Notes: generated by a model not told the origin, from the sequence alone. Positions 25,090-33,681 are shown, counted from the first letter of the stretch. The stretch: DNA of 64,000 nt from Pseudomonas abietaniphila (GCF_900100795.1 NZ_FNCO01000007.1:293715-357714), one strand, 5' to 3'. Numbers and translations: made by a program.

Positions 25090-26367
25090 ATGACCACCAT
25101 CACCGCCCTGCGCGTTGAAGACATTCGTTTCCCCACGTCGCAGTCGCTGGACGGCTCCGACGCGATGAACCCCGACCCTGACTACTCGGCGGCGTACGTC
25201 ATTCTTGAAACCGATCACCCCACCCTGCAAGGCCATGGCCTGACGTTCACCATCGGTCGCGGCAACGAGATCTGCTGCGCGGCGATCAAGGCCCTGTCGG
25301 GCGTCATGGTCGGCCTGAAGCTTGAGTGGATCGCCGAGGACATGGGCCGTTTCTGGCGCCACGTCACCAGCGACAGCCAGTTGCGCTGGATCGGCCCGGA
25401 CAAGGGTGCGATTCATCTGGCGACTGGCGCCGTGGTCAACGCCACCTGGGACCTGTGGGCCAAATCCGAAGGCAAACCGGTGTGGCAACTGGTGGCCGAC
25501 ATGAGCCCCGAGCAACTGGTGCGTTGCATCGATTTTCGCTACATCACCGACTGCATCACCCCGGACGAAGCACTGGCCTTGCTCCGCGACCGCGCCCAAG
25601 GCAAAGCCGAGCGCTTGCAGTCGCTGAAAGCCGAGGGTTACCCCTGCTACACCACGTCGGCCGGATGGCTGGGCTACCCCGACGACAAGCTGCGTCGACT
25701 GTGCCAGGAAGCGGTCGACGGCGGCTTCTCGCACATCAAGCTCAAGGTCGGCCGCGACCTGCAGGATGACATTCGTCGCGTGCGCATCGCCCGCGAAGTC
25801 CTGGGGCCGGACCGTCATCTGATGATCGACGCCAACCAGGTCTGGGAAGTGGATGCTGCCATCGACTGGGTGCGCGAGTTGTCATTCGCCAAGCCGTGGT
25901 TCATTGAAGAACCGACCAGCCCGGATGACGTCGAGGGCCATCGCAAGATCCGTCTCGGCGTCTCCCCGGTCAAAGTGGCGACCGGTGAAATGTGCCAGAA
26001 CCGCATCGTCTTCAAGCAACTGATCATGCGCGAAGCCATTGACGTGGTGCAGATCGACGCCTGCCGTCTGGGTGGGGTCAACGAGGTGCTGGCCGTGATG
26101 CTGATGGCCGCCAAGTACCACCTGCCAGTGTGCCCGCATGCCGGAGGCGTCGGGTTGTGCGAGTACGTGCAGCACCTGTCTATGATCGACTACCTGTGCC
26201 TGGCCGGCACCCATGAAGGCCGCGTGGTGGAGTTCGTCGATCACCTGCATGAACACTTCGAAGACCCGTGCGTGATTCGCGATGCCGCGTACATGCCGCC
26301 GACCGCGCCGGGGTTTTCGATCCAGATGAAAGAGGCGTCGCGCACGCAGTATGCGTATCGCGGGTGA
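25090..26367 (+). CDS. L-fuconate dehydratase, enolase superfamily
   Basis: This is a 425-residue Mg-dependent enzyme that removes water from L-fuconate to give 2-keto-3-deoxy-L-fuconate. The KxK base motif of the mandelate racemase subgroup is in HIKLKVGRD. Metal ligands are in MIDANQVWEV, FIEEPTSPDD and TGEMCQNR, and the opposite-face His is in CPHAGGVGLCEYVQ. The N-terminal capping domain starts ITALRVEDIRFPTSQSLDGS, typical of FucD. The frame continues 12 codons upstream, but the ATG at 25090 fits the family. Length and motifs match the Xanthomonas enzyme closely. Confidence 0.92.
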   Translation: MTTITALRVEDIRFPTSQSLDGSDAMNPDPDYSAAYVILETDHPTLQGHGLTFTIGRGNEICCAAIKALSGVMVGLKLEWIAEDMGRFWRHVTSDSQLRWIGPDKGAIHLATGAVVNATWDLWAKSEGKPVWQLVADMSPEQLVRCIDFRYITDCITPDEALALLRDRAQGKAERLQSLKAEGYPCYTTSAGWLGYPDDKLRRLCQEAVDGGFSHIKLKVGRDLQDDIRRVRIAREVLGPDRHLMIDANQVWEVDAAIDWVRELSFAKPWFIEEPTSPDDVEGHRKIRLGVSPVKVATGEMCQNRIVFKQLIMREAIDVVQIDACRLGGVNEVLAVMLMAAKYHLPVCPHAGGVGLCEYVQHLSMIDYLCLAGTHEGRVVEFVDHLHEHFEDPCVIRDAAYMPPTAPGFSIQMKEASRTQYAYRG

Positions 26368-26399
26368 CCCTCTGCTGCGACGAGAAGACTCAGCGCCCC

Positions 26400-26487
26400 T
26401 GTGGGAGCGAATTCATTCGCGAAAAATCTTTCTGCCGACAGAGATGTTTGATCCGGACGGCCAATCGCGAATGAATTCGCTCCCACT
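26400..26487. repeat. REP pair, GAATTCATTCGCGA type
   Basis: GTGGGAGCGAATTCATTCGC and its inverted copy GCGAATGAATTCGCTCCCAC flank a spacer of about 42 bp. Same family as 7154-7240. It sits between the dehydratase and lactonase genes. Confidence 0.9.
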
Positions 26488-26532
26488 GGGGGATAGCGTC
26501 GGACCCGCAACAACGGACGGAGTACAACAACA

Positions 26533-27414
26533 ATGTCGTCCCAGGAAACACGTCATTCGGTAGCCACGTTACGCGTGGACGCCCACCAGCACTTCTGGCG
26601 CTACCGTGCGCAGGAATACCCGTGGATCGGCGATCGACACGGCGCCCTGCGACGTGACTTCCTGCCGGAGGATTTGAAGCCGCTGCTCGACCAGCACGGC
26701 ATCGCGGGCTGCATCGCCGTGCAGGCGCGCCACAGCCTCGACGAGACCGACACCTTGCTCGACCTCGCCGCCCGGCACCCATGGATCCTCGGCGTGGTCG
26801 GCTGGGTCGACCTGCGCGCCCCGGACCTTGAGCGGCAACTGGAGCGGCGGGCCGAGTCCGAGAAGCTGGTCGGCCTCCGCCATCTGGTTCAGGACGAACC
26901 CTCGCCTTCGCTGTTCATGCAAGACCCGTCATTCGCCCGGGGCGTGCGTCTGCTGCAGGCCCGAGGCCTGACGTATGACCTGTTGATCAAGGACGCCGAC
27001 CTCCAGGCCGCCGCTGGCTTCTGCCAACATCACGACGAGCACACCATCGTTCTCGATCATCTCGGCAAACCGGACGTTTCCCAGGAAGACCCCATCGCCT
27101 GGGCCGACCGGATCGCCCCGCTCGCCGCCCTGCCCCACGTCAGTTGCAAGCTGTCAGGCCTCATCACCGAAGCCGACTGGCAGCAATGGCGACCCGTCGA
27201 GCTGCTGCCGTACTTGTACCTTGCGCTGGAGCTGTTTGGCCCGCAGCGGCTGATGTTTGGCTCCGACTGGCCGGTGTGCCAGCTGGCCGGCACCTACAGC
27301 GACGTTCATCGCCTGTTCGAATCCGCCCTTCGCGAACTGTCCGCCGACGAACAGGCGGCGATTCGCGGCGGCAACGCCATTCGCCTTTATGGCCTGAAAG
27401 GAAACTGCCCATGA
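26533..27414 (+). CDS. L-fuconolactonase, amidohydrolase family
   Basis: This is a 293-residue TIM-barrel hydrolase that opens L-fucono-lactone to L-fuconate. Metal- and substrate-binding elements are RVDAHQHFWRY (HxH, residues about 15-25), VLDHLGKPD and the terminal LMFGSDWPVC, all typical of the COG3618 lactonases. LGVVGWVDLRAP is also characteristic. The gene overlaps the next SDR gene by 4 bp (ATGA). A paralogous lactonase is encoded at 53447-54307 in the second sugar cluster. Confidence 0.9.
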   Translation: MSSQETRHSVATLRVDAHQHFWRYRAQEYPWIGDRHGALRRDFLPEDLKPLLDQHGIAGCIAVQARHSLDETDTLLDLAARHPWILGVVGWVDLRAPDLERQLERRAESEKLVGLRHLVQDEPSPSLFMQDPSFARGVRLLQARGLTYDLLIKDADLQAAAGFCQHHDEHTIVLDHLGKPDVSQEDPIAWADRIAPLAALPHVSCKLSGLITEADWQQWRPVELLPYLYLALELFGPQRLMFGSDWPVCQLAGTYSDVHRLFESALRELSADEQAAIRGGNAIRLYGLKGNCP

Positions 27415-28187
27415 ACCTGCATCTGCAAAACAAAGTCATTATCGTCACTGGCGGCGGCTCCGGCATCGGCGCGGCCATTTCCCTGGGGCTGGCCGAAGAA
27501 GGCGCGATCCCGGTGATCTTCGCCAACCAGCCGTTGCCCGCCGAACTCGCGGCCGAGCTGGACCGACGCCAGCCGCAAAGCCTGTTCCTGCAAGTGGAGC
27601 TGCGCGACGAAGCCGGTTGTGCTGCCGCCGTCAGCAAAGTCCTCGAACGCTTCGGGCGCATCGACGGACTGGTGAACAATGCCGGGGTCAACGACAACGT
27701 TGGCCTGGAGGCCGGCCGCAGCGCGTTCATCGAATCGCTGGAAAAAAACCTGATCCACTATTACCTCATGACCCATTTGTGCGTCGACGCGCTGAAGGCG
27801 AGTCAGGGCGCCATCGTCAATATCGGCTCGAAAACCGCGCTCACCGGGCAAGGCGGCACCAGCGGCTACACCGCGTCCAAAGGCGCGCAACTGTCGCTGA
27901 CCCGCGAGTGGGCCGCGTCGTTGCTCGACGACGGCGTGCGGGTCAACGCAGTGATTCCCGCAGAGGTCATGACCCCGCTGTATGAGCGCTGGATTTCAAG
28001 CTTCGACGACCCCAAAGCGAAGCTTGAGAAGATCGTCGAGAAGATCCCGCTCGGCCAGCGCATGACCACCCCGACCGAGATCGCCGACAGCGTGTTGTTC
28101 CTGCTGTCTTCCCGCGCCTCGCACACCACCGGGCAATGGCTGGTGGTGGACGGCGGTTACACCCATCTCGACCGGGCACTGACATGA
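27411..28187 (+). CDS. SDR: L-fucose 1-dehydrogenase (predicted)
   Basis: This is a 258-residue SDR with TGGGSGIGAAISLGLAEEGA, NNAGVNDNVGLEAG and the catalytic YTASKGAQLS, ending GQWLVVDGGYTHLDRALT. It is placed between the lactonase and mutarotase genes with 4-bp overlaps on both sides, so it is the best candidate to oxidise L-fucose to the lactone. The sequence resembles L-fucose dehydrogenases of the Xanthomonas/Burkholderia type. The frame is open from 27144, but the upstream part lies within the lactonase gene; the ATG at 27411 is the start. Confidence 0.87.
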   Translation: MNLHLQNKVIIVTGGGSGIGAAISLGLAEEGAIPVIFANQPLPAELAAELDRRQPQSLFLQVELRDEAGCAAAVSKVLERFGRIDGLVNNAGVNDNVGLEAGRSAFIESLEKNLIHYYLMTHLCVDALKASQGAIVNIGSKTALTGQGGTSGYTASKGAQLSLTREWAASLLDDGVRVNAVIPAEVMTPLYERWISSFDDPKAKLEKIVEKIPLGQRMTTPTEIADSVLFLLSSRASHTTGQWLVVDGGYTHLDRALT

Positions 28188-28534
28188 GCCGACAACGCTA
28201 CTGCCTGGCGCTGGACCTGGTCGACGACCCCGCATTGATCGCCGAATACGAACGACTGCACCAGCGCATCTGGCCCGAGATCGCCGATCACCTGCGCGGT
28301 GTCGGCGTGCTCGACATGCAGATCTGGCGACTCGGCACGCGGCTGTTCATGGTCATGGAAACTGCGGCGAATTTCAGTGCCCAGGCGATGGACAACGCCT
28401 CGGCCGAGAACCCCAAGGTGCAGGAATGGGAAGACCTGATGTGGGCCTTCCAGAAACCAACGCCGTGGACGGAACCGGGCAACAAGTGGCAGGCGATGGC
28501 GCGGATTTTCAGCCTGGCGGAACAGCCTCGATAA
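28184..28534 (+). CDS. L-fucose/L-rhamnose mutarotase (RhaM-like)
   Basis: This is a 116-residue dimeric alpha/beta-barrel protein of the L-rhamnose mutarotase family that interconverts sugar anomers. It contains YCLALDLVDDPALIAEYERL HQ near the N-terminus, IWPEIADHLRGVGVLDMQIW and the aromatic C-terminal PWTEPGNKWQAM. Anomer exchange speeds supply of the form used by the dehydrogenase. It overlaps the SDR gene by 4 bp (ATGA), so it belongs to the same transcript. Confidence 0.9.
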   Translation: MSRQRYCLALDLVDDPALIAEYERLHQRIWPEIADHLRGVGVLDMQIWRLGTRLFMVMETAANFSAQAMDNASAENPKVQEWEDLMWAFQKPTPWTEPGNKWQAMARIFSLAEQPR

Positions 28535-28562
28535 CCCGGCTCGCCTGGAGAAATACATCCCC

Positions 28563-28653
28563 CTGTGGAAGCGAATTTTTTCCGCGAGAGGCCGGTGCAG
28601 CCAAACCCTCTGTCGTGCCTGGACCATTTTTCGCGAATAAATTTGCTCCCGCA
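28563..28653. repeat. degenerate REP pair
   Basis: CTGTGGAAGCGAATTTTTTCCGC and TCGCGAATAAATTTGCTCCC are diverged inverted copies of the GAATTCATTCGCGA REP family. The 205-bp gap 28535-28739 holds nothing else apart from the run AAAAACAAAAGGAGA that includes the FucP ribosome-binding site. Confidence 0.7.
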
Positions 28654-28739
28654 GAGTGCCCCATCACATTTGAACCCTGTGGCACCCGAACGACTGACTC
28701 GACAGCTTCACGCCCCAACAAAAACAAAAGGAGAGCGTC

Positions 28740-29972
28740 ATGTTGACCAAAGACACGAAAGTCGAATCCCAGGTGTACCGCCCCGCCGTGCCTTCGGTGC
28801 GCGTGGCGTTGATGTTGGTGACCAGTCTGTTTTTCCTCTGGGGCCTGTCGTACGGCCTGCTCGATGTGTTGAACAAGCACTTCCAGGAAACCCTGCATGT
28901 CAGCAAGGCGCAGTCCGGCCTGTTGCAGGCGGCGTATTTCGGCGCTTACTTCATCATCGCCCTGCCCGCCGGCCTGCTGATGGACCGCTTCGGCTACAAG
29001 GCCGGGATCCTGTTGGGCCTGTGCCTTTATGCGGCGGGTGCCCTGCTGTTCATGCCCGCTGCCAATGCCGCGAGCTTCCCGTTTTTCCTGTTCGCGCTGT
29101 TCGTCATTGCCTTGGGCCTGGGCTGTCTGGAAACCGCAGCCAACCCTTACGCCACGGTGCTGGGTGACCCGCAAGGCGCAGAGCGTCGGCTGAATCTGGC
29201 GCAGTCGTTCAACGGGCTCGGCCAGTTCGTCGGCCCGCTGCTCGGCGGTGCGCTGTTCTTCGGCAGTGTCAATGCCGGCAGCGACAACAGCTCTCTGCAG
29301 ACCACCTACGTGGTCATTGCCGTGATCGTGCTGCTGGTCGCCGCCCTGTTTGCCCGCACACCCATGCCAGATTTGCGCGAACAGGAATCGACAATCCAGC
29401 GCAGCGACAGCAAGACCCTGTGGCAGCACCGTGAATTCGTCGGGGGCGTGATCACCCAGTTCTTCTACGTGGCCGCCCAAGTCGGCGTCGGCGCGTTCTT
29501 CATCAACTACGTCACCGAACACTGGGCGAGCATGACCAGCCAGACCGCCGCTTACCTGCTGTCGGTGGCGATGATCTGCTTCATGTGCGGGCGTTTCTTC
29601 AGTACCTGGCTGATGGGCCGTATTGCGGCGCAACGGCTGCTGATGGTTTACGCCTGGGTCAACGTGGCGCTGTGCGCGGTGGTGGTCAGCGGGGTCGAGA
29701 GCGTGTCGGTGGTGGCACTGATCGCGATCTTTTTCTTCATGTCGATCATGTTCCCGACCATCTTCGCCATGGGCGTGAAAAACCTTGGGCCCCACACCAA
29801 ACGCGGCAGCTCGTTCCTGATCATGGCCATCGTCGGCGGCGCGCTGATGCCTTACTTCATGGGCCTGGTGGCGGATCACTTCTCGACCGCGCTGGCGTAC
29901 CTGCTGCCGTTGGGGTGCTTTGTGGTGGTGGCGTTTTATGGCAAGAGTGGGCTGCGCAGCCACCCACGTTAA
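28740..29972 (+). CDS. fucP: L-fucose:H+ symporter
   Basis: This is a 410-residue MFS permease with 12 predicted helices that imports L-fucose with protons. It starts near SLFFLWGLSYGLLDVLNKHF and contains GLLQAAYFGAYFIIALPAGL, the glucose/galactose transporter family region. The two acidic residues important in E. coli FucP have counterparts: Asp42 in LLDVLNKHF and the Glu in GCLETAANP near residue 130. AAAGGAGAG lies just before the ATG. It closes the L-fucose cluster, supplying its substrate. Confidence 0.93.
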   Translation: MLTKDTKVESQVYRPAVPSVRVALMLVTSLFFLWGLSYGLLDVLNKHFQETLHVSKAQSGLLQAAYFGAYFIIALPAGLLMDRFGYKAGILLGLCLYAAGALLFMPAANAASFPFFLFALFVIALGLGCLETAANPYATVLGDPQGAERRLNLAQSFNGLGQFVGPLLGGALFFGSVNAGSDNSSLQTTYVVIAVIVLLVAALFARTPMPDLREQESTIQRSDSKTLWQHREFVGGVITQFFYVAAQVGVGAFFINYVTEHWASMTSQTAAYLLSVAMICFMCGRFFSTWLMGRIAAQRLLMVYAWVNVALCAVVVSGVESVSVVALIAIFFFMSIMFPTIFAMGVKNLGPHTKRGSSFLIMAIVGGALMPYFMGLVADHFSTALAYLLPLGCFVVVAFYGKSGLRSHPR

Positions 29973-29980
29973 CGCAGACC

Positions 29981-30226
29981 CTGTAGGAGCCGGCTTGGTG
30001 CGGGCCGCGTTCGGACGAATGCGCCGGGTCAGCGGCATCTATGGTGACCGAGCCGCCGCCTTCGCTGCCCTCGTAACCTCGGACGTCTCCTACAGGGATT
30101 GTCGGTGTTCCGGGAATCTGGGGCAGGCACCGACCTTGTGGGAGCCGGCTTGCTGGCGAAAGCGTCCCGTCAGTCGACATCGATGTGTCCCGACTGACGG
30201 GTTCGCCAGCAAGCCGGCTCCTACAG
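29981..30226. repeat. two adjacent REP pairs of mixed families
   Basis: The 293-bp gap after fucP holds no gene. A first element (29981-30096) starts CTGTAGGAGCCGGCTTGG and ends CCTCGTAACCTCGGACGTCTCCTACAG, mixing two REP families. A second (30137-30226) is a good pair: TGTGGGAGCCGGCTTGCTGG and CCAGCAAGCCGGCTCCTACA. It separates fucP from the convergent siderophore genes. Confidence 0.82.
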
Positions 30227-30265
30227 GTGTTGTCGCAGCGCAGTGAGCTGCGTCAAGACTGGCAG

Positions 30266-30985
30266 TCAGGCGTTGGGCAACGGGCAGTTCTCACAGACGG
30301 CCAGCCCGCCGACCCGATAACGCACGCAGCAGACCCGCCGTTGACGCTTCAAATCCACCTGTCCCGCAACCTTGATGTACTGCACGGGTTGATACAGCCG
30401 GTTGCGACGGCCGTCCGGAAGATCAACTGCATTCAGCAGGTCGTGGCCATGGCTCAGGTCGGCCTGCGGGATGGCGCTGGCGAGCACGCCCAGCAGCCAT
30501 TCGAAGTAATTGCCGGCGTTGCTCCAAAGGACCTTGGGGGACAAGCGCGTGAGGATTGCCACAGTGTCGATGAAGGGACGCAGGTGGCCTTCGGTCAGCT
30601 CATCGAAACGCTGGAAGGTGTCGGTTGGCGCAAGGGCCCAGCGCTGGCCGGGATCCGGCAGTTTGAAGCCGAGCGGCATCCCCTGCTCGTCCAGCATCAC
30701 CTGAAGTTGCTCAAGCCGCAGCGGCAGGCGGTGATCGAGCATCAATGACGCCGCCACCACTGGCGGGATCAGTTTGGTGAAGTAGTACTTGGACCAGATC
30801 GAGGCCAGACCTCGCCGGTCGCTGCCGGGATACTGCGCGCCGAACCGGTTCAATACCGAACTGAACACCTCGGGCGTGAGCAGCGTGCGCAGTGGCACGG
30901 CAGGACGTGGGTCGTCCTCCAGCACCAGGACGTCCCGATAGTGCGCAAAGTCGGCGATGAACAACGGCGCCAGCGCGGGGATCAT
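30266..30985 (-). CDS. FhuF-type ferric-siderophore reductase
   Basis: This is a 239-residue cytosolic iron-sulfur protein that reduces siderophore-bound iron to release it. The C-terminus has the [2Fe-2S] motif CC-x10-C-x2-C, seen as RRVCCVRYRVGGLAVCENCP. The body (SIWSKYYFTKLIPPVVAASL and the region near RLSPKVLWSNAGNYFEWLL) matches the ferric iron reductase FhuF-like family. It is the last gene of a four-gene minus-strand set with a formyltransferase, a hydroxylase and MbtH, which points to release of iron from a peptide siderophore. Confidence 0.87.
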   Translation of the reverse strand: MIPALAPLFIADFAHYRDVLVLEDDPRPAVPLRTLLTPEVFSSVLNRFGAQYPGSDRRGLASIWSKYYFTKLIPPVVAASLMLDHRLPLRLEQLQVMLDEQGMPLGFKLPDPGQRWALAPTDTFQRFDELTEGHLRPFIDTVAILTRLSPKVLWSNAGNYFEWLLGVLASAIPQADLSHGHDLLNAVDLPDGRRNRLYQPVQYIKVAGQVDLKRQRRVCCVRYRVGGLAVCENCPLPNA

Positions 30986-31024
30986 CGCCTGATTCCCTTG
31001 GCGGGCGCCGCGTGTTCTGACGGG

Positions 31025-31876
31025 CTACTGATGAGCCTGACGCCGCGCCAGCACCCGCAATCCCTGCTCCAGCGCCGGGAACAGGCTGTTGTTGAAATTG
31101 TTCCAGCGCAGTTCGAGGATCGTGTCGTCCGGCGCAATCGGCGTATCCAGCACGTCGAAAATCACCTCGCCGGAATCGATACCGTTGTCGACGTAATGGA
31201 ACGATGCGCCGGTCATGTTCACCACCGGGATGTCGACGGTTTCGCGGGTCGACCAGTCGATCACCTTTTTGCCCTTCGCGCCGTACAGCGCATCGAGGGT
31301 GGCATAGGCGCCGCGACGCTCATAAGGCGACTCAAGTCGGGTGATGCCTGGATGGACGTTGACGACACGACGGTGGAAATCTGCGCCGGGGCGCACTAGT
31401 TCATCGAGGATCACCAGCAACCCGTCGAGCACCACGATGTCGGCTTCCAGTGCGTGCAGACGCTCGCCCAGACGCCGCTCGAAGTCGGACTTGCCCGCTG
31501 GCCGCTGACTGTCGCCCAGCGGCAGCGCGCGGTAGGTCGAGGGCACGTTTTCCAACAATTCATTCACCAGACGGCCCTGCACCTTCAGGTCCGCCGGGTA
31601 GAACCAGTGCTCGCCCTGCCCCGGCGCAAAACCGTATTCCTTGATGCTTTCCCGGTCACGGGCCGATGCCGGGTTGTCGTCGCAGATGACCGCTTCCAAC
31701 GCGTAGTGCTCACCCAATGGGGTGTCGTTCAGCGCCTGGACCAAGTGCTCCAGCGGCGACTTCATGTAGCGTTTTTCACCGTGGTAGTCGACGTATTGAC
31801 CGGCTTTATCCGCCGCGCCGTTACGCAGCGACCAGACGTAAACAAGTTTGGTTTTTTGCATGGGTTTCGAACTCAT
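31025..31876 (-). CDS. formyltransferase, N5-hydroxyornithine type (PvdF-like)
   Basis: This is a 283-residue protein with a formyl-transferase fold. The core is ADIVVLDGLLVILDE followed by VVNVHPGITRLESPYERRGA, which carries the catalytic-site His of the HxG-type loop, and GASFHYVDNGIDSGEVIFDV, the conserved folate-formyl transfer segment. In Pseudomonas siderophore synthesis PvdF formylates N5-hydroxyornithine using formyl-THF. Its neighbours support a siderophore role. It overlaps the hydroxylase gene by 4 bp. No ornithine hydroxylase (PvdA) gene is present here. Confidence 0.8.
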   Translation of the reverse strand: MSSKPMQKTKLVYVWSLRNGAADKAGQYVDYHGEKRYMKSPLEHLVQALNDTPLGEHYALEAVICDDNPASARDRESIKEYGFAPGQGEHWFYPADLKVQGRLVNELLENVPSTYRALPLGDSQRPAGKSDFERRLGERLHALEADIVVLDGLLVILDELVRPGADFHRRVVNVHPGITRLESPYERRGAYATLDALYGAKGKKVIDWSTRETVDIPVVNMTGASFHYVDNGIDSGEVIFDVLDTPIAPDDTILELRWNNFNNSLFPALEQGLRVLARRQAHQ

Positions 31877-32871
31877 TTGGGAGTGAACAGCGTGTTGCCA
31901 TTGACGCCTTCGGCCATGGCAACCACCACCTTTCGCTCACCGCTGAAGGGTTTGCGCGAGTGGGCGACGAGCATGTTGTCGAGCATCAGCACATCGCCGG
32001 TCTTCCAAGGGAACACCACCTCACAGTCAGCGAGCACTGCGCGAATTTCCGCCAGCGCGTCCTCTTCCAGCGGGCTGCCGTCGCCGTAATACACGTTGCG
32101 CGGCAAGCCTTCTTCGCCGACTGTGTCCAGCAGGATCTCCTGCATGTCCGGGTCGAGATTGGAGAGATGGAACAGGTGCGCCTGGTTGAACCAGACCCAG
32201 TCGCGGGTACGCGGGTGTTGCGCCACGCCCTGCACCTGCTGACGCGTGCGCAGGTCGCCGTCTTCGTTCCAGTCGCACTGGATGCCCCGCTTGCGGCAGT
32301 AGTCTTCGACGTCGCTGTGACGGTCGGTGTTGAACACCTGTTGCCAGGTCAGGTCCAGGCCATTGCCGTAGTTGCGCACGTACATCAGGCGTTTCTCTTC
32401 GAAGCGCTTGCGCAGCGCGGGGTTGATGCGCCGGAACACTTCACGGCTGTCGGCGATCGGCGTTTCGCCGCCACTGGCGGCGGCTTTGGCGCAGTAGAAC
32501 CAGATGCGCATCGGCCATTCGTTGGTGTACGCCTGTTCGTTGTGCAGCGGGATCGAGCGGTGCGCCGGGTATTCGGTGGAGGTGTAGACCCCCTTTCCGT
32601 CGACCTGGCTGCGTGGCGTGGAGCCGAATTCGTAGTTGAGCAGCGGGTGTCCGAACGCCGCCGCAAATCGCTGGAAGCCTTCGATGCCGTCACTGGCAAA
32701 ACCGCTGAACAGGATCGCGCCGTCGCGCTCCAGGGATTGTTCGACCACGCTGCGCAGGGCTTGAAATTCCGCAGCGAGGGAGGCGCCCGCTTGGCTTGGG
32801 TAGATCCGCAGTGGAAAGCCGGTTTCGAGCTCAAGGGGGTGTGGCGTGAGCATGCTCATGTTCATGGACAA
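31873..32871 (-). CDS. TauD/SyrP-like Fe(II)/2-oxoglutarate amino-acid beta-hydroxylase
   Basis: This is a 332-residue dioxygenase of the TauD/TfdA clan. The iron ligands appear in PLHNEQAYTNEWP (His and Glu of the HxE/D pair) and in LMLDNMLVAHSRKPFSGER (distal His with the 2-oxoglutarate-binding Arg). SyrP-type enzymes hydroxylate aspartate or other residues on NRPS carrier domains, giving iron-chelating beta-hydroxy acids. It lies between MbtH and formyltransferase genes in one operon. The start at 32871 is followed by two further in-frame ATGs within six codons. Confidence 0.87.
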   Translation of the reverse strand: MSMNMSMLTPHPLELETGFPLRIYPSQAGASLAAEFQALRSVVEQSLERDGAILFSGFASDGIEGFQRFAAAFGHPLLNYEFGSTPRSQVDGKGVYTSTEYPAHRSIPLHNEQAYTNEWPMRIWFYCAKAAASGGETPIADSREVFRRINPALRKRFEEKRLMYVRNYGNGLDLTWQQVFNTDRHSDVEDYCRKRGIQCDWNEDGDLRTRQQVQGVAQHPRTRDWVWFNQAHLFHLSNLDPDMQEILLDTVGEEGLPRNVYYGDGSPLEEDALAEIRAVLADCEVVFPWKTGDVLMLDNMLVAHSRKPFSGERKVVVAMAEGVNGNTLFTPK

Positions 32872-32903
32872 GGCGCTCCAGAAGCAGCAGGGAAAAGGGT
32901 GAT

Positions 32904-33104
32904 TCAGGCCATGGCCTTGCGCAGGCTCAATGGACGCATGTCGGTCCAGGTGGCTTCGATGTAGGTGAGGCAGGTCTGTTTGTCGCCTTCGACGCCGACG
33001 CTTTTCCAGCCTTCGGGGATGGCTTTGTAGTCGGGCCAGATGGAGTACTGTTCTTCGTGGTTGATGACTACGCGGAATTGGGTGTTTTCGCCGTCAAAGC
33101 TCAT
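32904..33104 (-). CDS. MbtH-like NRPS accessory protein
   Basis: This is a 66-residue MbtH protein that binds NRPS adenylation domains and supports their activity. The hallmark residues are present: VVINHEEQYSIWPDYKAIPE GW, then the invariant Trp-rich KQTCLTYIEATWTDMRP. Its presence implies a partner NRPS, yet none is encoded in this window. It is the first gene of the minus-strand siderophore set, 32 bp before the hydroxylase gene. Confidence 0.93.
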   Translation of the reverse strand: MSFDGENTQFRVVINHEEQYSIWPDYKAIPEGWKSVGVEGDKQTCLTYIEATWTDMRPLSLRKAMA

Positions 33105-33158
33105 GAGTGGACCTCGTCGATGTTGATTGGCCGCGTGCAGGGCGGCGTTATCTAGAAG

Positions 33159-33182
33159 ACGATTGAGCGGGCGGGATGATTA
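33159..33182 (-). promoter_or_regulatory. weak candidate iron-starvation (PvdS-type) promoter
   Basis: On the minus strand CTAATC, 16 bp, then CGT resembles the PvdS-dependent TAAAT-N16/17-CGT element, with two mismatches in the first box. It ends 55 bp before the mbtH start. The neighbourhood fits, but the match is poor and no Fur box was seen. Confidence 0.25.
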
Positions 33183-33261
33183 GTGGTTTTTTGAAAAATC
33201 CTGAGGGCGCTGGGTATCGCGTGCTGATCCGTTATTTGCGTTGGCATTGAGGGTTCGTCCT

Positions 33262-33594
33262 AACGGCCTAACTGTTTCGCCTTCGGCGAGTTACTTGATA
33301 ACCCCAAGTAACCAAGGGTTTGAGGCTCCCGGTTTGGCCTCGACTTCGTCGAGGTACCTTCACTCCGGCGACGCTCCGTGGGCCCACCGCCATCGGCCAT
33401 CCATGGCCGGGGGCGGCTCTCGCGGCATCCATGCCGCTCGGCCCACTCCGCGCCACCTGCGTTCAGCCTGCACCCAAGTCGCGATTTGTGGTGTCTGGGC
33501 TGACGCGTTGAAAGATCAAGATCAAAAGCCAGAGCTGGACGCCGGCACACGCAAGAGCAGCTTGATGCTCTGCTTTTGATTCTGCCCGGAGGGC
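33262..33594. repeat. long dispersed Pseudomonas intergenic repeat, non-coding
   Basis: The 577-bp gap 33105-33681 has no convincing gene. From about 33262 it contains TTCGCCTTCGGCGAGTTACTTG, a doubled CAAGTAACCAAGG segment, GTCGAGGTACC and GATCAAGATCAAAAGCCAGA. I recognise this arrangement as a common intergenic element in Pseudomonas genomes, often mis-called as small ORFs on both strands. A lone REP half follows at 33595-33616. Confidence 0.55.
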
Positions 33595-33616
33595 GTAGGA
33601 GCGCGCTTGCCCGCGA
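33595..33616. repeat. single REP half, GAGCGCGCTTGCCCGCGA type
   Basis: GTAGGAGCGCGCTTGCCCGC with no inverted partner nearby. It matches the left arm of the pair at 10896-10984. Confidence 0.8.
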
Positions 33617-33681
33617 TCTGCCGGGAACCGGCAGTAAACCCTGTGAATGCAATTTTCCTGACAAGGCCTAAGACGCCGACA

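Noticed and set aside
33260..33664. Several overlapping small ORFs on both strands after the siderophore genes
   Set aside because: They fall in a dispersed non-coding Pseudomonas repeat and start or stop at no useful ribosome-binding site.
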